A DNA stretch of 34,639 nucleotides, taken from the NCBI GenBank assembly GCA_003427395.1, contig BFEA01000252.1, forward strand, positions 1,916,950-1,951,588, written 5' to 3'. Origin of the DNA: Chara braunii (Eukaryota > Streptophyta > Charophyceae > Charales > Characeae). The position numbers and the translations under genes are program-made. Under the pieces are notes generated by a model. That model saw only the letters and a list, made by a program, of their open reading frames with translations. It was not told where the DNA came from and did not search any database. Shown piece by piece: positions 1 to 11,669 of this stretch; within the stretch, counting starts at the first letter, position 1, and every line of letters starts with the position of its first letter.

Positions 1-2
1 AC

Positions 3-2905
3 CGCCTAGCAGGCAACCGCTTCTTTACGAAGATTGATCTTCGTAGCGGTTACCATCAGATCCGCGTCGCTGCAGCCGACCAGCCGAAGACCGCGTTCCG
101 ATCGTGATTCGGCCACTACGAGTTCACGGTGATGCCATTCGGCCTCACCAACGCACCCGCTACCTTCCTGAGGGCGATGAACGACATCTTCAGGGACTTC
201 CTGGAGCAGTACGTTCTCGTCTATCTCGACGATATCCTGGTCTATAGTCGTACCCTTGAGGAGCACCTCAGACACCTTCGCGACGTCCTTGACCGCTTGC
301 GTAGACATGGCTTCTACACCAAGCTAAGCAAGTGCCGCTTTGCCCAGCACAAAGTGGATTTCTTAGGACACTACGTGTCTGACCAGGGTCTCCACATGGA
401 CGACGCGAAGATCACTATTATTGCGGAGTGGCCCGCTCCCACATCCGCCAAACAGCTTCGCAGCTTCCTAGGCCTGACCAGCTACTATAGTAACTTCATC
501 CGGGGATACGCTAGGTATTCCTACATCCTTACCTCCACCCTCCTCCGGAAGAACCCACCCTGGGTTTGGACACCCCTCCACGAGGACGCCTTCCGCGCCC
601 TCAAGAAGGCGGTCACATGCGCACTGGTTCTTCACCTACCCGATTTTGACCGCCCTTTTATCCTTACCACCGATGCGTCAGACTTCGCTGTAGGAGCAGT
701 GCTTTCTCAGGTCTCCCCCTCATCTCCTGATTCCTCTCATCCTCGTTTCCCTCGCTTCCCACCACCTACCCCTACCACTGCTTCCCGACTGACGCCTACT
801 CGTCCAGCTACTGACGAGCCTTCTATTGACTATTCTCCTACCATTGCCGAGGACGGCACTGTCGAGTCTCGCTCAGGTGATTGTCCGATAACCTTCTACT
901 CCCGTCAACTCCTGCCCGCCGAGATAAACTACACTGCTGATGAACGTGAGGTTCTCGCAGTCGTTTATGATGCTCGACACTGGCGTCACTACCTGCACGG
1001 GGCACCATTCACGGTGCGCACAGACAACTCTGTTGTCCAGGCTTTTCTGACAAAGTCGAAGCTCACTCCTCGATAGGCTCGCTGGTGGCGCGACCTATCC
1101 GAGTTTAGTTTCACCACTGAGCACATCAAGGGTGAGACTAATCGGGTCGCAGATGCCCTATCCAGGCGCCCTGACCATGACCAGGAGCACATCCAGCTCT
1201 CTTCCATCTTGGTCATCACCGTCCACCACTCGGTGATCGACGAGCTTCGCACTCAATACCGCCACTGCCTCGACTATCGCGACATCCGCGCGACCCTTCA
1301 GAGTGGCAAGACCGTCTCAAACTACTCTCTCGGGGATAACGATCTTGTGTACTGACACGGTTCACAGGGCACCAGAGAGCCCCGTATTTGTGTTCCCTCC
1401 ACTGGACAACTACGTGTCCGAGCAGTAGCAGAGTTCCATGACCAGGCAGTTGCTGGTCATATGGGCTTCCACAAGACGTTGGCTCGTGTGAGCCGCCTGT
1501 ACGTCTGGCCGAAGCGCATGGACTTTGTGAAGGACTACGTCGCAGAGTGTCCCACCTGTCAGGAGGTGAACAGTGCGAACCACCTACCTTATGGTTTGCT
1601 CCAGCCTCTTCCTATCCCTGAGGGTCGTTGGCAGTCCATCTCGATGGACTTTATCGCTCCTCTCCGACTCCGACCCCCCGCGGTCATGATGCTATCCTGG
1701 TCGTCGTCGACCGCTTCACGAAGCGTGCACGCTTTGTTCCGTGCCGCTATGCCATCAATGCACGTGAGGTTGCCGACATCGTATTTGACCGAGTCGTGCG
1801 TGACCACGGCTTACCTCTGAGCATCATATCTGACTGTGACCCGCGCTTTACCAGCCGATTTTGGTGACGACTCCACGAGGTGTACGGCACTCAGCTCCGC
1901 TTCTCCTCGTCTTACCATCCTCAGACTGATGGTCAGACCGAGATCACGAACAGGACTCTCGGAGATATCCTCCGAAAGATTGTTCGTGACGACCAGCAGT
2001 GGGATCTCCATCTTGCCCAGGCGGAGATAGCCAACAACCACGGCGTCTCGCCAGCCACGGGGATGTCGCCTTACTATTGCGACCTCAGCTATCACCTGCG
2101 TGTTCCCGCGGACTTCCTTCGACCGTCCCAGATGCACCCCGACAGGAGTTGTCCCGCGCTGGATGATTGGGTTGCATACATGACGTCGATTATGAAGACC
2201 GCACATGAGCACATAACCGCTTCCCAGACTCGCATGGCAGCACGTGCGAACCGATCGAGGATGGATCACCCATTCAAGGTTGGTGATGATGTGTTTATCG
2301 ACGCCCGCCACTTACAGCTCGAAGCGGATACTCTTCGCAAGTTTCGGCGTCGATTCTTTGGCCCATGCCGCATCCTCCAGGCCGTCGGTTCTGATACGGC
2401 ATCTAGCCCAGTCAGCTTTCGTGTGCAGCTGCCCGACTACCTACGCCAGACTCGTGTGCATGATGTCTACCACGTCTCGTTACTGCGTCCTTACCGCAGA
2501 CCGTCTGAGCGTTTCGCTGGACGACCATACGAGCGCCCTCCACCCATCATGGTGGACGGCCACGAGGAGTTCCTCGTTTCAGACATCATTGGTCGCCGAG
2601 TCACCGACGACAACCCTCCCCACGTCGAGTATCTCGTACGTTGGAAGGGTTACCCTGATGAGGAGGCTACCTGGGAGCCCCTCGAGCACTTGGAGCACGC
2701 TCGCATGTTGGTGCGTGCCTATGACCGTGCTCGTCGTGCTGGGTTCACTGCTCCTCCTCAGCCTACTGACCCCCCTCCTTCTCCTCCGGCTGAGGAGACC
2801 GTTGAAGTTGAGCCTGCTCCATCTGAGGCAGACCTTCAGTAGCAGCCGGATGCTTCTGAGCGTCCACAGTGCACTCGTCGTCGTCCTGCTCGATACGACG
2901 ATTGA
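3..2905 (+). pseudogene. Ty3/gypsy chromovirus pol remnant (RT, RNase H, integrase, chromodomain)
   Basis: This is the 3' part of a retrotransposon polyprotein; its 5' part lies outside the window. Seen in order: reverse transcriptase with the YLDD active site at 222-233; RNase H starting at TDASDF (Asp codon 672-674); an HHCC integrase finger (His codon 1437-1439, CPTC at 1548-1559); the integrase core with MDFI near 1645, SDCDPRFTS near 1830-1850 and a Glu in QTDGQTE near 1935; and a chromodomain (YLVRWKGYPDEEATWEP) near 2630-2690. The chromodomain places it with the chromoviruses. It is dead: stops interrupt it at 105-107, 1074-1076, 1353-1355 and 1865-1867, and the frame shifts once between about 1650 and 1690. 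The TAG at 2840-2842 also looks secondary, because an Arg-rich tail ending RRRPARYDD, usual for the end of such polyproteins, continues to TGA at 2903-2905. The RNase H domain holds an unusual Ser/Pro/Thr-rich insert (711-884). Confidence 0.93.
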
Positions 2906-4335
2906 CTCTGACTTACCTTCCCACGTCTTTGACTTCTCAGTACTCCATCCACATCAGTTTTGCTACTTCCGCTCGTCGACGCTGCGGCTCTTCCTCGACG
3001 GCATTCCGAACTTCTCATCGTGGACGTCATCGACAGCTTCATGGACTTCATCACGATGAGCTCTGACTACTTCAGACGTCGCCACTCTCTTACCACTCTA
3101 CCCTGTACAGTATCCTGCTTGTGTCGCATGATGGTCTCCCTTTAGCCGGGTTCCTATGAGTTGGGCTCTCCCTTGGTATACGCATAGGCATCGGGACCGT
3201 AGCGTTGCCCTGGCTTCCCATCTTACGGATCTAGCTCCGACTTCCCTCACTTTAGGANTCATTTGCATGATTNCCTTACCCATCATCTTTCTACCCTTCG
3301 CTGGCCCTCACGCCCTAGTTAGGCAGCCCCGCATGCTTCATCTAGGTGCGTCCAGTATACCAGGCTCCCTTGTTCCCTTGCATGGTCGACCCTCCATAGC
3401 GGTCACCCCTTAGTCGAGCATTACCCGCCCTGATGGTCTATCTGTTAGGGTCATTGGTTCTGTTCGCTCCCAGTTCCCTACCCTCATTGAGCCTGATGAC
3501 ATGTGTTTTCCCNTGTCACTATGTGTGGATGCCCTTAGGAGTTTTCGACCCCTAGGCTGCATTCGCCACCCTCAGAGACCATCCCACCCTTTGGTGTGCG
3601 ACACACTTCTCATGTGACATATGGTTGTCTTGTTGATTGCTTTGTTGCTCTCAGACTGAGGCTACTGCCTCCGATGTTTCTAGGATTTAGCTGTTCTGCT
3701 TTTGCTGTTCTTAGGACTTATACACTAGTCAGTTGTTACTAGACTGAGGCTAGTGCCTCCAGCATTCTAGGATTTAGTTGTCACTACTTTTTGCTTTCCT
3801 AGGACATGTATGTTAGTTAGTTGCTACTATTTTTACTTAGGCTGTTAGCTGTGACATTGCTGTTTTGTGACATTTTATATCCTAGGTTGCATCGCATGGA
3901 CTCAGCATGGAGCTTGCTCCGCATCCTAGACTACTCAGGTTTTCTTTTCTTTGGTAGAGTTCCGCTTCTTGGCGGAAGCATGTTTGTATCTAGGCGATCC
4001 ATCACAGGCCGAGGATCGTGTAGCGGACCTCGGGTTGGCCTGTGAGACCAGCCCCTTGGCCTGTTCTCACAGGCCTGTGTTATATTCGAGGTAGGGCAGT
4101 CCAGGCTGGTACCCCTGTCGCTACCAGCCAGTCCAGTCCAGTCCGTCAGTCCGCTGGGGTATACCCCAACCATTGTCTATTTTTAGTCTCATTCCTCACT
4201 TGCACATTTTGGAGTACGTGCGTTGGAGTCTTGCGTGGGGAGCTGCGTTGTGCCATCTTGCTCCCCCTTCTTCCTCCATCTCCATCTCTGTCACTAGCGG
4301 AGCACCACACCTGGTGGGTCCGCTACACCCTACAG
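2906..4335 (+). repeat. Non-coding 3' tail and probable 3' LTR of the Ty3 element
   Basis: The stretch after pol has no convincing reading frame and sits where the 3' untranslated region and 3' LTR of the element should be. Hairpin-forming segments occur near 3958-3980 and 4032-4075, and a TATATT box near 4080 could be an LTR promoter. The element probably ends near 4335 at CCCTACA, because an unrelated repeat family begins just after it. The 5' LTR is outside the window, so LTR limits cannot be confirmed by comparison. Single unresolved bases (N) occur at 3257, 3273 and 3513. Confidence 0.5.
3652..3831 (+). repeat. Two ~90-bp tandem direct repeats in the Ty3 tail
   Basis: Both units begin AGACTGAGGCTA, continue through a shared TCTAGGATTTAG block and end in a GTTRCTA block; they run about 3652-3742 and 3743-3831. 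The copies are diverged by scattered substitutions. Tandem subrepeats are common in LTRs and often coincide with enhancer-like regions; that role here is an inference. Confidence 0.7.
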
Positions 4336-5420
4336 TATATGTAAGCTTGGTTAAAACGTCGTTTGAACCCGGACGTCGTTCAACTCCTAGAGCGCTGATC
4401 TCCTTGGTACGAAGCGCACGTCTGTCGACTAGGACGATTTCAACCAAATGTGAAACCCACAAATAATCGTAGTTTTTTTTACTAGTGACTTAGAGAATAA
4501 ATTATCGTCATATTTGAACCTAAGTATATGATATCAGATCGACCGTAACCTATAGGAAATCATTTGTAGTAAAAGATAACCCATATACGACAAACCGGAT
4601 AAATGTAAAATGATTTCGATGTGAGAATCGAAAGGATAACTATACTCGTTTAAATATCATAAGGTAGGACATGAAATCGAAATAATGTCGACCGAACACG
4701 ATAAATTTGAGTACGAAAAATCAAGTTTACACAAGGTTGGACTTTATAAGATAGTCGACAAGATAGTCGGACCATCTTGATTTTTACTTGATGAGTTTAG
4801 CAGTGAAAGTTATCGCTATAATTGACCATTAAGACATAAGCGTCATCTCTTATCTTTTGTCTACCCCAGGTCCACAATTTTTGTAGCGCGAACCCCATTC
4901 ACGAGAGTGGCGCTTATATGCGTCCACCTTGAGACTAATTCTTCATTTAGTTGGAGGAGGCGTCAATCTTTCACTCATCGATGGCACGTAAGACGACCAT
5001 CTTTAGTGGTTATTAATCCAACTCTCTTTTGCGCGACATTAACGGGAAACTAAAACCTCCCTTCAACAAATATGCACCCAACCCTCTAGGAAGTAGTTTG
5101 GGGTATCCCTCATCCTCATCCGAATACTAGAATCGGATCGCATAAGTGGGGTTGGTTGCACTGCGAATACAACAAGATACCCCCTCGTAGTACGATTCAC
5201 TATGGGTCGATAACAAGGTCAGCTCCTACAGCAACAAAACCCTGCCCCAGATGCTTCATAGAGAGAGGAACGCTTTTATCGTGAGTAAACTTCAGTTGTT
5301 CCCAACCTCTCTTGCTCAATGCAACTTTAACGAAAAGAGTCAGAGAAGGTAGAGAATAAAAATTGTTTTAATATGTATGGATAAATGAGGTTGTTCCATA
5401 TAAAATGGGTAACCATGAAA
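4333..5420 (+). repeat. Repeat family R, left copy (inverted partner at 10500-11850)
   Basis: About 1.09 kb of AT-rich DNA that is recognisably the same sequence as the reverse complement of 10500-11850. Shared blocks include TATGGGTCGATAACAAGG (from about 5206), CCCCAGATGCTTC, AAATATCATAAG, and at the outer end CGAAATCGTCCTAG-like and GGAGATCAG-like blocks (here on the minus strand, 4343-4462). It begins directly after the presumed end of the Ty3 element. No open frame of note. It could be a long LTR, one arm of a large terminal-inverted-repeat element, or one of two independent insertions; nothing here decides between these. Confidence 0.75.
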
Positions 5421-5538
5421 AAACTTACCTCGTCTTCATTGTTTGAATTGAGTTCCTTTTATGGTGTCTGTTAAATTACCAATTTTAAAAAACACAAGTC
5501 TTTTTGACATGCAGACATGTGAGAGGTCGAAGGGGACA

Positions 5539-5633
5539 ATTTTTTTTATCATTTCACAATCGATCTCCTTTTGCAAACACTCTTCAATATTTTTCATCAT
5601 TCCACAATCGATCTCCTTTTGCAAACACTCTTC
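5539..5633 (+). repeat. 48-bp tandem duplication
   Basis: Two units with a 48-bp period share CACAATCGATCTCC followed by TTTTGCAAACACTCTTC, starting at 5555 and 5603. The duplicated core is identical, so the duplication is fairly recent relative to the surrounding decayed repeats. Confidence 0.85.
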
Positions 5634-6789
5634 TACCTACTTGCACACCAAGCCAAACTATAGATTCAAAGGGATACAATAAAACCTCATACCCAAGTTA
5701 AACTTAATCTTCCACAAGCAGGACTCATAGAACATTCCTCTACCTTTTTTTTTTTATTTTGAAACGAATAACATCAAGCAAAGTGTCGGTTCACACGAGG
5801 GTGAAGTGAAATTTGAATCATACAACCAATCTTGAGTGATTTAAGAACTGGCTCACTGAAGAAAAACATATAATATCCCAATCAAATATCATATAATTGT
5901 CATTGCAACAAAAAAAATCATAAATTAAAACTACGATGAAAAGTTAAATTTTCAGACTAACTTCAATTTTTTTCTGTTACCGTGTGTAACTTATAGTTTT
6001 ACATAAACTTGCTACCGCTTGTTGAATGCTATGGGAAATCATTTTTTCGCTATGGGAAAATCATATTTCAATTTTGTGTAATCCTCCGTTTATTTTTCGT
6101 ACAATTTTTTTTTTTAAGGTTGCTCCAGCGGAGCGACTTTGTAGTCTAGCAATATTGTCCGTTTTCTTTTTCGAAGGGTTGATCTGGCGGATTACGTTTC
6201 CATCCGATAGTAGAGGAAATTGACAGGAAACATGATCCACATTTTTACTCGCTCACAACTTAACACGTTTTCAAGTGTGCCCACAATGTACCCTGGTTGC
6301 TTGGCAGTGATTGACTACTTGTCTTCCCTTGAACACAACGTACCTGCATTTGGGTTGACCCTAACCAGAAAAATTGTTTGTATGAATTTATTACCCAGAT
6401 GTATTATGTTCAGGGGAAGATACTAGTGGTGGTGGCGCTGCACGAGAACAACAACTTCAAGGCACGGAATGGCCAAAACTTGGTAGTGAGTGTGAAGACC
6501 ATAGTCATGAGCAACGACTGTACAATACGCGAGAAAGTGAAGTCTCTCGCTGCATGCGGAGCGGATCAATGGGTTCACAACCATTTCGCTTTACCGTTGA
6601 TTGGTTCTTTTGAGTGAAGGGATCAACCGCTTAAGAGGTTGACAGTCTCCACCTACTCTCACCTACTCGCACTCCGGCTCCTCCTCCTCCTACCAACCCC
6701 TCAACGACGATTTTCCTTCTAAGCGCGAAAGTTTTTACATGCAACCGCAAAGGTAGGTCGGTCGAAGACATTTGTTCGTTTCAGTGTCG
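5634..6789. other. AT-rich intergenic stretch, nothing recognised
   Basis: It contains several short open frames, the longest being 79 codons at 6378-6617 on the plus strand, none with a recognisable domain or motif. No RNA gene or clear repeat was seen. It is probably old, decayed repeat DNA. Confidence 0.5.
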
Positions 6790-6920
6790 TATAAGTACAT
6801 GCAGTTAGTACGCTGTATGAACCCGGACACTGTTCGTTCCCTAGGGCGCTAATCTCCTTAGTACGAAGCGCACAACGGTCGACAAAGACAATCTCAACCA
6901 AGGGTGATACCTGCAATCGA
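6790..6920 (+). repeat. Repeat family R, third diverged copy of the outer end
   Basis: About 125 bp that aligns with 4340-4465 in the same orientation. Shared blocks include TGAACCCGGAC, GCGCT.ATCTCCTT.GTACGAAGCGCAC, GTCGAC and TCAACCAA. Sequence upstream differs from that upstream of 4333, which supports a real repeat boundary near a TATANGTA motif. Similarity past 6920 is weak (a GATGAGTTAG block near 7130), so this may be a much older copy whose remainder has decayed. Confidence 0.6.
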
Positions 6921-8050
6921 TCCTAAACCCTTAAGCACTTAAACCAAAGTAGTCCGCAAAAAAAATGAGACTCGGTAGAAAAACATATATCAACAAGAAG
7001 ATAGACTTACAACTGTCGCAGTCGAAACGGATATCACTGTAAAAAAATCAATACAACAGAAAATTGACTTTAGCTGTGTTGCGTGGGAAAACATTGCGGA
7101 ACCATGAAACCGACCTTGTTTGGCTTCGACGTGATGAGTTAGTATGCCCATGTTATTTTTACCTGTCTTCTACATGACAAAAAAAACTCAGTTTCCTCCT
7201 AAGAATGAAGCCCACCCTTGTGCAAGGTTCCTAAGTTGCGCCTCAAAAGGTTCAAGAGGAAACTCTATTGAGGCTCACATCATGCAACTCTAGCATGTTA
7301 TCGCATGATATGGGTTGGGTAACCACCAATGTATGACGAGTAAACGTAAGGTATACTTCATCTTTCTCTCTTTGCTCTTGATTTAAACTGTATTGTTTTC
7401 ATGCATGATTCCTAAAATGTGGAACTAACAAACTTATTGAATGATTGGATCTGCTAAGCCATGCGACCTTGCTGCATTCCACGTCATAGCCGCGTAACGC
7501 ACACTCATACGTCAGAAGATCGGTCTACCACCCCTCCACGACAGACCCCCCACATCCTGAGTGAAGTATTTATGCCTTGACCAACTCCCATGCGTAATCT
7601 TTGGACCTGGAAAAAGTCAAGGTCCAAAATGTCATTCCGAAGCCCTGAAGTATAGTACTGGCCCAATAGAGTGGACCCAAGAGTAATCAAGAGGGTCAGC
7701 ATTAGCCTGAAAGTGGAGCAGAGTGCCTCCTCTGCCTAGCTATGGCTGCTTTGCTCCTCCGCTAACCTCTCCTCTGCAGATATCCGGGTCCTCTAGCACT
7801 CCTCCAACAACTCCGTCGGCAGCACCACGAACACTCAAGTGTATTGTCACATACTAGCAACATGAGTGCTTTGTGAGGCAGCTGGGGGACAACTGCCTCC
7901 TTTATACTGATTGAAGGAGTGTTGCTCATCACTTCAACCCCAGTCAAAATCGTGGGGTCATATTCGACCCTTGATCTGCATAGAGATCAAAGGCACAGTC
8001 TCGACAAACCTGAGTTTCACACTTAGTTGAGCAATTTCCTTAACTGCTCT

Positions 8051-8052
<2 letters not shown>
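6921..8052. other. Intergenic stretch, nothing recognised
   Basis: Short open frames exist (for example 65 codons at 7505-7702 minus and 61 codons at 7762-7947 minus) but none shows a domain. The 7500-8000 segment is less AT-rich than its surroundings, and may be a decayed coding part of a mobile element; no family could be assigned. Confidence 0.4.
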
Positions 8053-8142
<90 letters not shown>

Positions 8143-8143
8143 N

Positions 8144-8184
<41 letters not shown>
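8053..8184. repeat. 132-nt poly(T) run with one unresolved base
   Basis: An uninterrupted T run with a single N at 8143. A very long homopolymer holding an N usually marks an uncertain join or collapsed length in a short-read assembly. If the run is real, it could be the poly(A) tail of a retroposed element on the minus strand whose body lies to the right. Reading it as poly-Lys or poly-Phe protein is meaningless. Confidence 0.9.
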
Positions 8185-9150
8185 CCAGACTATCCGGATT
8201 TCCACGAGATAACTAAATTATTGAGATTTTTAAATTTGTTTTTCTTTCATTTTTCTGGTAAGGGGTTGAAAAGTTATAGCCCCTTTCAATTTGATGTACC
8301 AGGGCATTTTCCCAAACAAATATGTTGATGGAAATGCCTTTTAATTTTTCAGACTCCCAAAAAAAAAGAAAAGCCAAACAATTACCTTTGGCAACCTTTG
8401 CGAGGTGTTGCACCTTGTTTAGACAAGTGTCCTCATGAGGATGCCTAAATTTTAAAAGAAAAATGTTAGGAAAAAAAAATCCAACCTTCTAAAATTATAA
8501 TGGGTACGACTTTTAATATGGTCAGGTAAGGGCTGTCGGAGCAAAACCCCTTACAAGTGTATCAGCTCGGTGTTCCTAACCTCGGACACCATCTGATAAT
8601 TTTTTAGTTAAGTGACTCAATGAGACTGACGTATCTGCGCGAAAGTGATTCATGCCAACCCTATAAGGATTAAAAAAAATAAATTATATTGAATCCGGAC
8701 ACCTTTCAACACTAGGAAAACAATACTTGAAGATTGGCGATACAATCGTTATCCTTACAAACAGTCGCGATAATCTATATTAGCTCAATGTGTTTTGAGT
8801 ACAGGGACACCAAACAATAATGTCAAATAAATATCTTGAAAGTAGGGCGCAATGATGGTATGATTACGGTGCAAGTTTTGGAAAAATTGACTGCATAGTC
8901 GATTTGTGCGCCACTGTGGCAACACGACGTAGGGCATGTGAATCGCCACGTCAACCGGTAGTGCGTGGACGTGTGGTTGTGAGGAGGGTAATTTATGAAT
9001 CTATTATATAGCAGTCATTCAATTCAGGTCCTAAATGGCCAAATGAATAATCGAGCGAGTTGGCTGTCACTCGCACGAAAATCTCGGTCACCTGGTTTAT
9101 ACCCATTGTCTAGGTAAAAGTCATGGTCAGTCTTAATCAAGTTTAAGGTG
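8185..9150. other. AT-rich intergenic stretch, nothing recognised
   Basis: No frame over 66 codons, no recognised repeat match inside the window, no RNA gene. The longest frame (8213-8413 minus) has no motif. Confidence 0.45.
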
Positions 9151-9154
9151 TGCA

Positions 9155-9225
9155 TTCACAGGGTTTCGAACCTGTATCTGTACCCTGGAAACCCGATGTC
9201 ATAGCCTGTTAAACCATGTGTCTGC
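9155..9225 (-). repeat. tRNA-like (SINE-type) relic
   Basis: On the minus strand a box B-like GGTTCGAAACCCTG forms a T-arm-like hairpin with flanking ACAGG and CCTGT. A weak box A-like TTTAACAGGCTATG lies about 45 nt upstream. No matching acceptor stem or convincing anticodon arm can be built, so this is not called as a working tRNA gene. Confidence 0.4.
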
Positions 9226-9926
9226 TTATAGCAAGAGCGGGTGGTCGGCCATCTGGAAGGACAGGCAGGGCAAGGGTTTGTCGTGCTGCCTACTTGGGGT
9301 GCAACTCTTTAAGTAAAAAAGTTGCAATTATTGATCTTATAATAAGAGTTAGGCCAATACGTAACGCCTTAGACTCATACTTTGTAGATACAAGGAACGA
9401 ACCCGATAACGTTCAATTGGGCTAGCTCCTTTTTGAGCAGCCTGTGGATAAAGACGAATGGGTGCAACCGATTTTGGCCACGCGATCGTCAGATTGCGTG
9501 GCTTAAATCAGCCAAGCAGAATCTGCATGGCCCCCATGCAAGGATGGCGCACGTAAATCAAGAAATTATGTATATTTTTTTTTCCATCAGGAATCGACCC
9601 AGGTTTGCGCTTCGGCAATTCGTAGCTACTACAAGGATGCACGGTGGGGATGTCGTTGGCATAAGCTAACGAAAAAAAAAAAAAAAAAAAAAGGGAGAAA
9701 AAAAGGAAGCAAGTAATGAGGGGAGTATGACGTATAAGTCCACGTTCTTGCGGGATATTCGCTCCCTTCCTGCACATAAGGTGAGTAATGGGGCAAGACC
9801 CCCATGTTCGAATGGTTGCCGCACCCTGCTTGCTACTGCATTCGAACTTGAGTTTATACCTTACCAGTTCGAGAGGTGTCTATGATCCAATAAAATATAT
9901 ATTGCCTTGTTAACTGGGATATATAT

Positions 9927-10083
9927 AAAAAAAAAAAAAAAAAAAAAAAAACCGAATAATTTGACTTGGTACCCACTGTTGGGAATTCACGCCGAGGCTC
10001 TGCCAACCCCCAAAAAGTTCGGGTATTGGCCAGTATCACGTAATTTCCCAACAGTGGGGAGGTACTGGTGGTTTCACGAAGTG

Positions 10084-10116
<33 letters not shown>

Positions 10117-10125
10117 GAATAATTT
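9927..10125 (+). mobile_element. Small retroposed hairpin element with poly(A) tail and target-site duplication
   Basis: A 123-bp body (9963-10085) is followed by a 29-nt A run (10086-10114). The 11-bp sequence CCGAATAATTT occurs directly before the body (9952-9962) and directly after the A run (10115-10125); the first copy is itself preceded by an A run. The body folds end to end: CCCACTGTTGGGAA near 9971 is complementary to TTTCCCAACAGTGGG near 10043. Flanking repeats plus a poly(A) tail are the usual marks of LINE-driven reverse transcription at the target. A plain tandem duplication of an A-tract unit would look similar. The body was not recognised as any known RNA. Confidence 0.6.
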
Positions 10126-10127
10126 CA

Positions 10128-10499
10128 GTTTTGCGGCAATATTGTTTTTGTGGCCAATGTGATTTTTATTTGCTTGTAATGTTTTTCTACGAATACCTCG
10201 ACACTTAGGCTATATGCATGAATTTGTTTAAATTTTTTCATCAAACAAATTTTAAATTAAAAATATCCAAAGTCATAGTACTTTCGATGTCCCCTCCCCT
10301 TGATCATAGCAGGGCTTCTACAAGTTGTTCCCCCCTCCCTTTGGCTTCTTACCTTGTAGTGTGAGCAACAGGGGGGGGAAGTGGGCAGAGGTTTCAAAGT
10401 GACGAGGGGCAGCAAAGTGCATCCTATTAAAAAATAAATAAAAAAAATAAAAGAATGAACTCCCTCGATAACAAAGCGACGAGAGTTGGTATGGACTTA
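10128..10499. other. Intergenic stretch, nothing recognised
   Basis: AT-rich with G and C homopolymer runs near 10325-10380 and an A-rich segment near 10425-10455. No coding or RNA feature was seen. Confidence 0.45.
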
Positions 10500-11621
10500 G
10501 TCTCTATCCCGATGATCACTCGTTTTATCCCGAACGACCTATCCTGTGTGTACCCGTCAAAATGATTCTCATCCTCTATCCTCTCTACTTCCTTTTCGTC
10601 TAAGTTACTTTTGCGAGGGAGGAAAAAATAAACGGTTTCACTCGGAGTCCGAGAGCTCCCCTCACGCTAGGAAGCATCTGGGGCGGGGGTTCATTGCTTT
10701 AGGAGTCGGCCTTGTTATCGACCCATAGTTGACAGTTTCTACAGGGGGGTACTTCACCGATGCGATGGAGACGACCCAACTTATGAGATCCGTGTCTTGT
10801 ACTCGGGAGTGCATGAGTACCTCATACCACTTCTTAGAGGGTTAGACGAGTACTACTGAGATAACATTTTAACCTTCCCTTAATCTCACGCAGAAGGGGG
10901 CTGACTTAGCACCCCTTAAGGGTGACTGTCTTATGTGTCATCGTCGATATAAGAAACTGGTGCCATAAGAAGCCCAGTTCATTTATGAACATAGTTTTGG
11001 AGTGAATATATATAGCCGTCACTCTTTCGGGTGGGGTACGCACTATAAGAAATGCGGACCGGGCTAAATAAATGAAGTGGCGACCTTCGTTTGTCTTCAG
11101 TCAACATAGGAACGGAAAGGATAACTTTTGTGGTGCAATTCATCAAGTCAAAGCAATGATAACTTGATTACCTCGTCAACTATCTTCTAAATCCAACCTC
11201 GCGTTAAGTCTATTTTGTCATGCTCGAATCTACTGAATTCAAATGTTATCATTTTTCTATCTTATGATATTTGAATACTTCTATCTTCAAAGCATTGATG
11301 ACATGAATACACAATAGTTACTCGTGTTGGCCCAAATTATCATATTTAAATCTATTTAATTAACAAATATTATTTTAATTTCGTGTTCTACCTATTATAT
11401 TTGAATATTTTTGTGTTCAAGGTTCGTATTGATGATTGGGATGTGCGGTAGTTGTCAAGACAATATTTCTTGTATGTATATATATGTGTGTGTGTATATA
11501 TATATATATATCGTCACAAACAGAACTGCCCGGTAAACCGTAGGCAGAGAGAGAGAAGAGGACAACAAACGAGAGGTTGTGACAAACTGTTTCGTCGGAG
11601 TTTCACCGACTCATCAGGAGG

Positions 11622-11669
<48 letters not shown>

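Noticed and set aside
8023-8212. Poly-Lys and poly-Phe reading frames
   Set aside because: They are translations of the T run, with no protein meaning.
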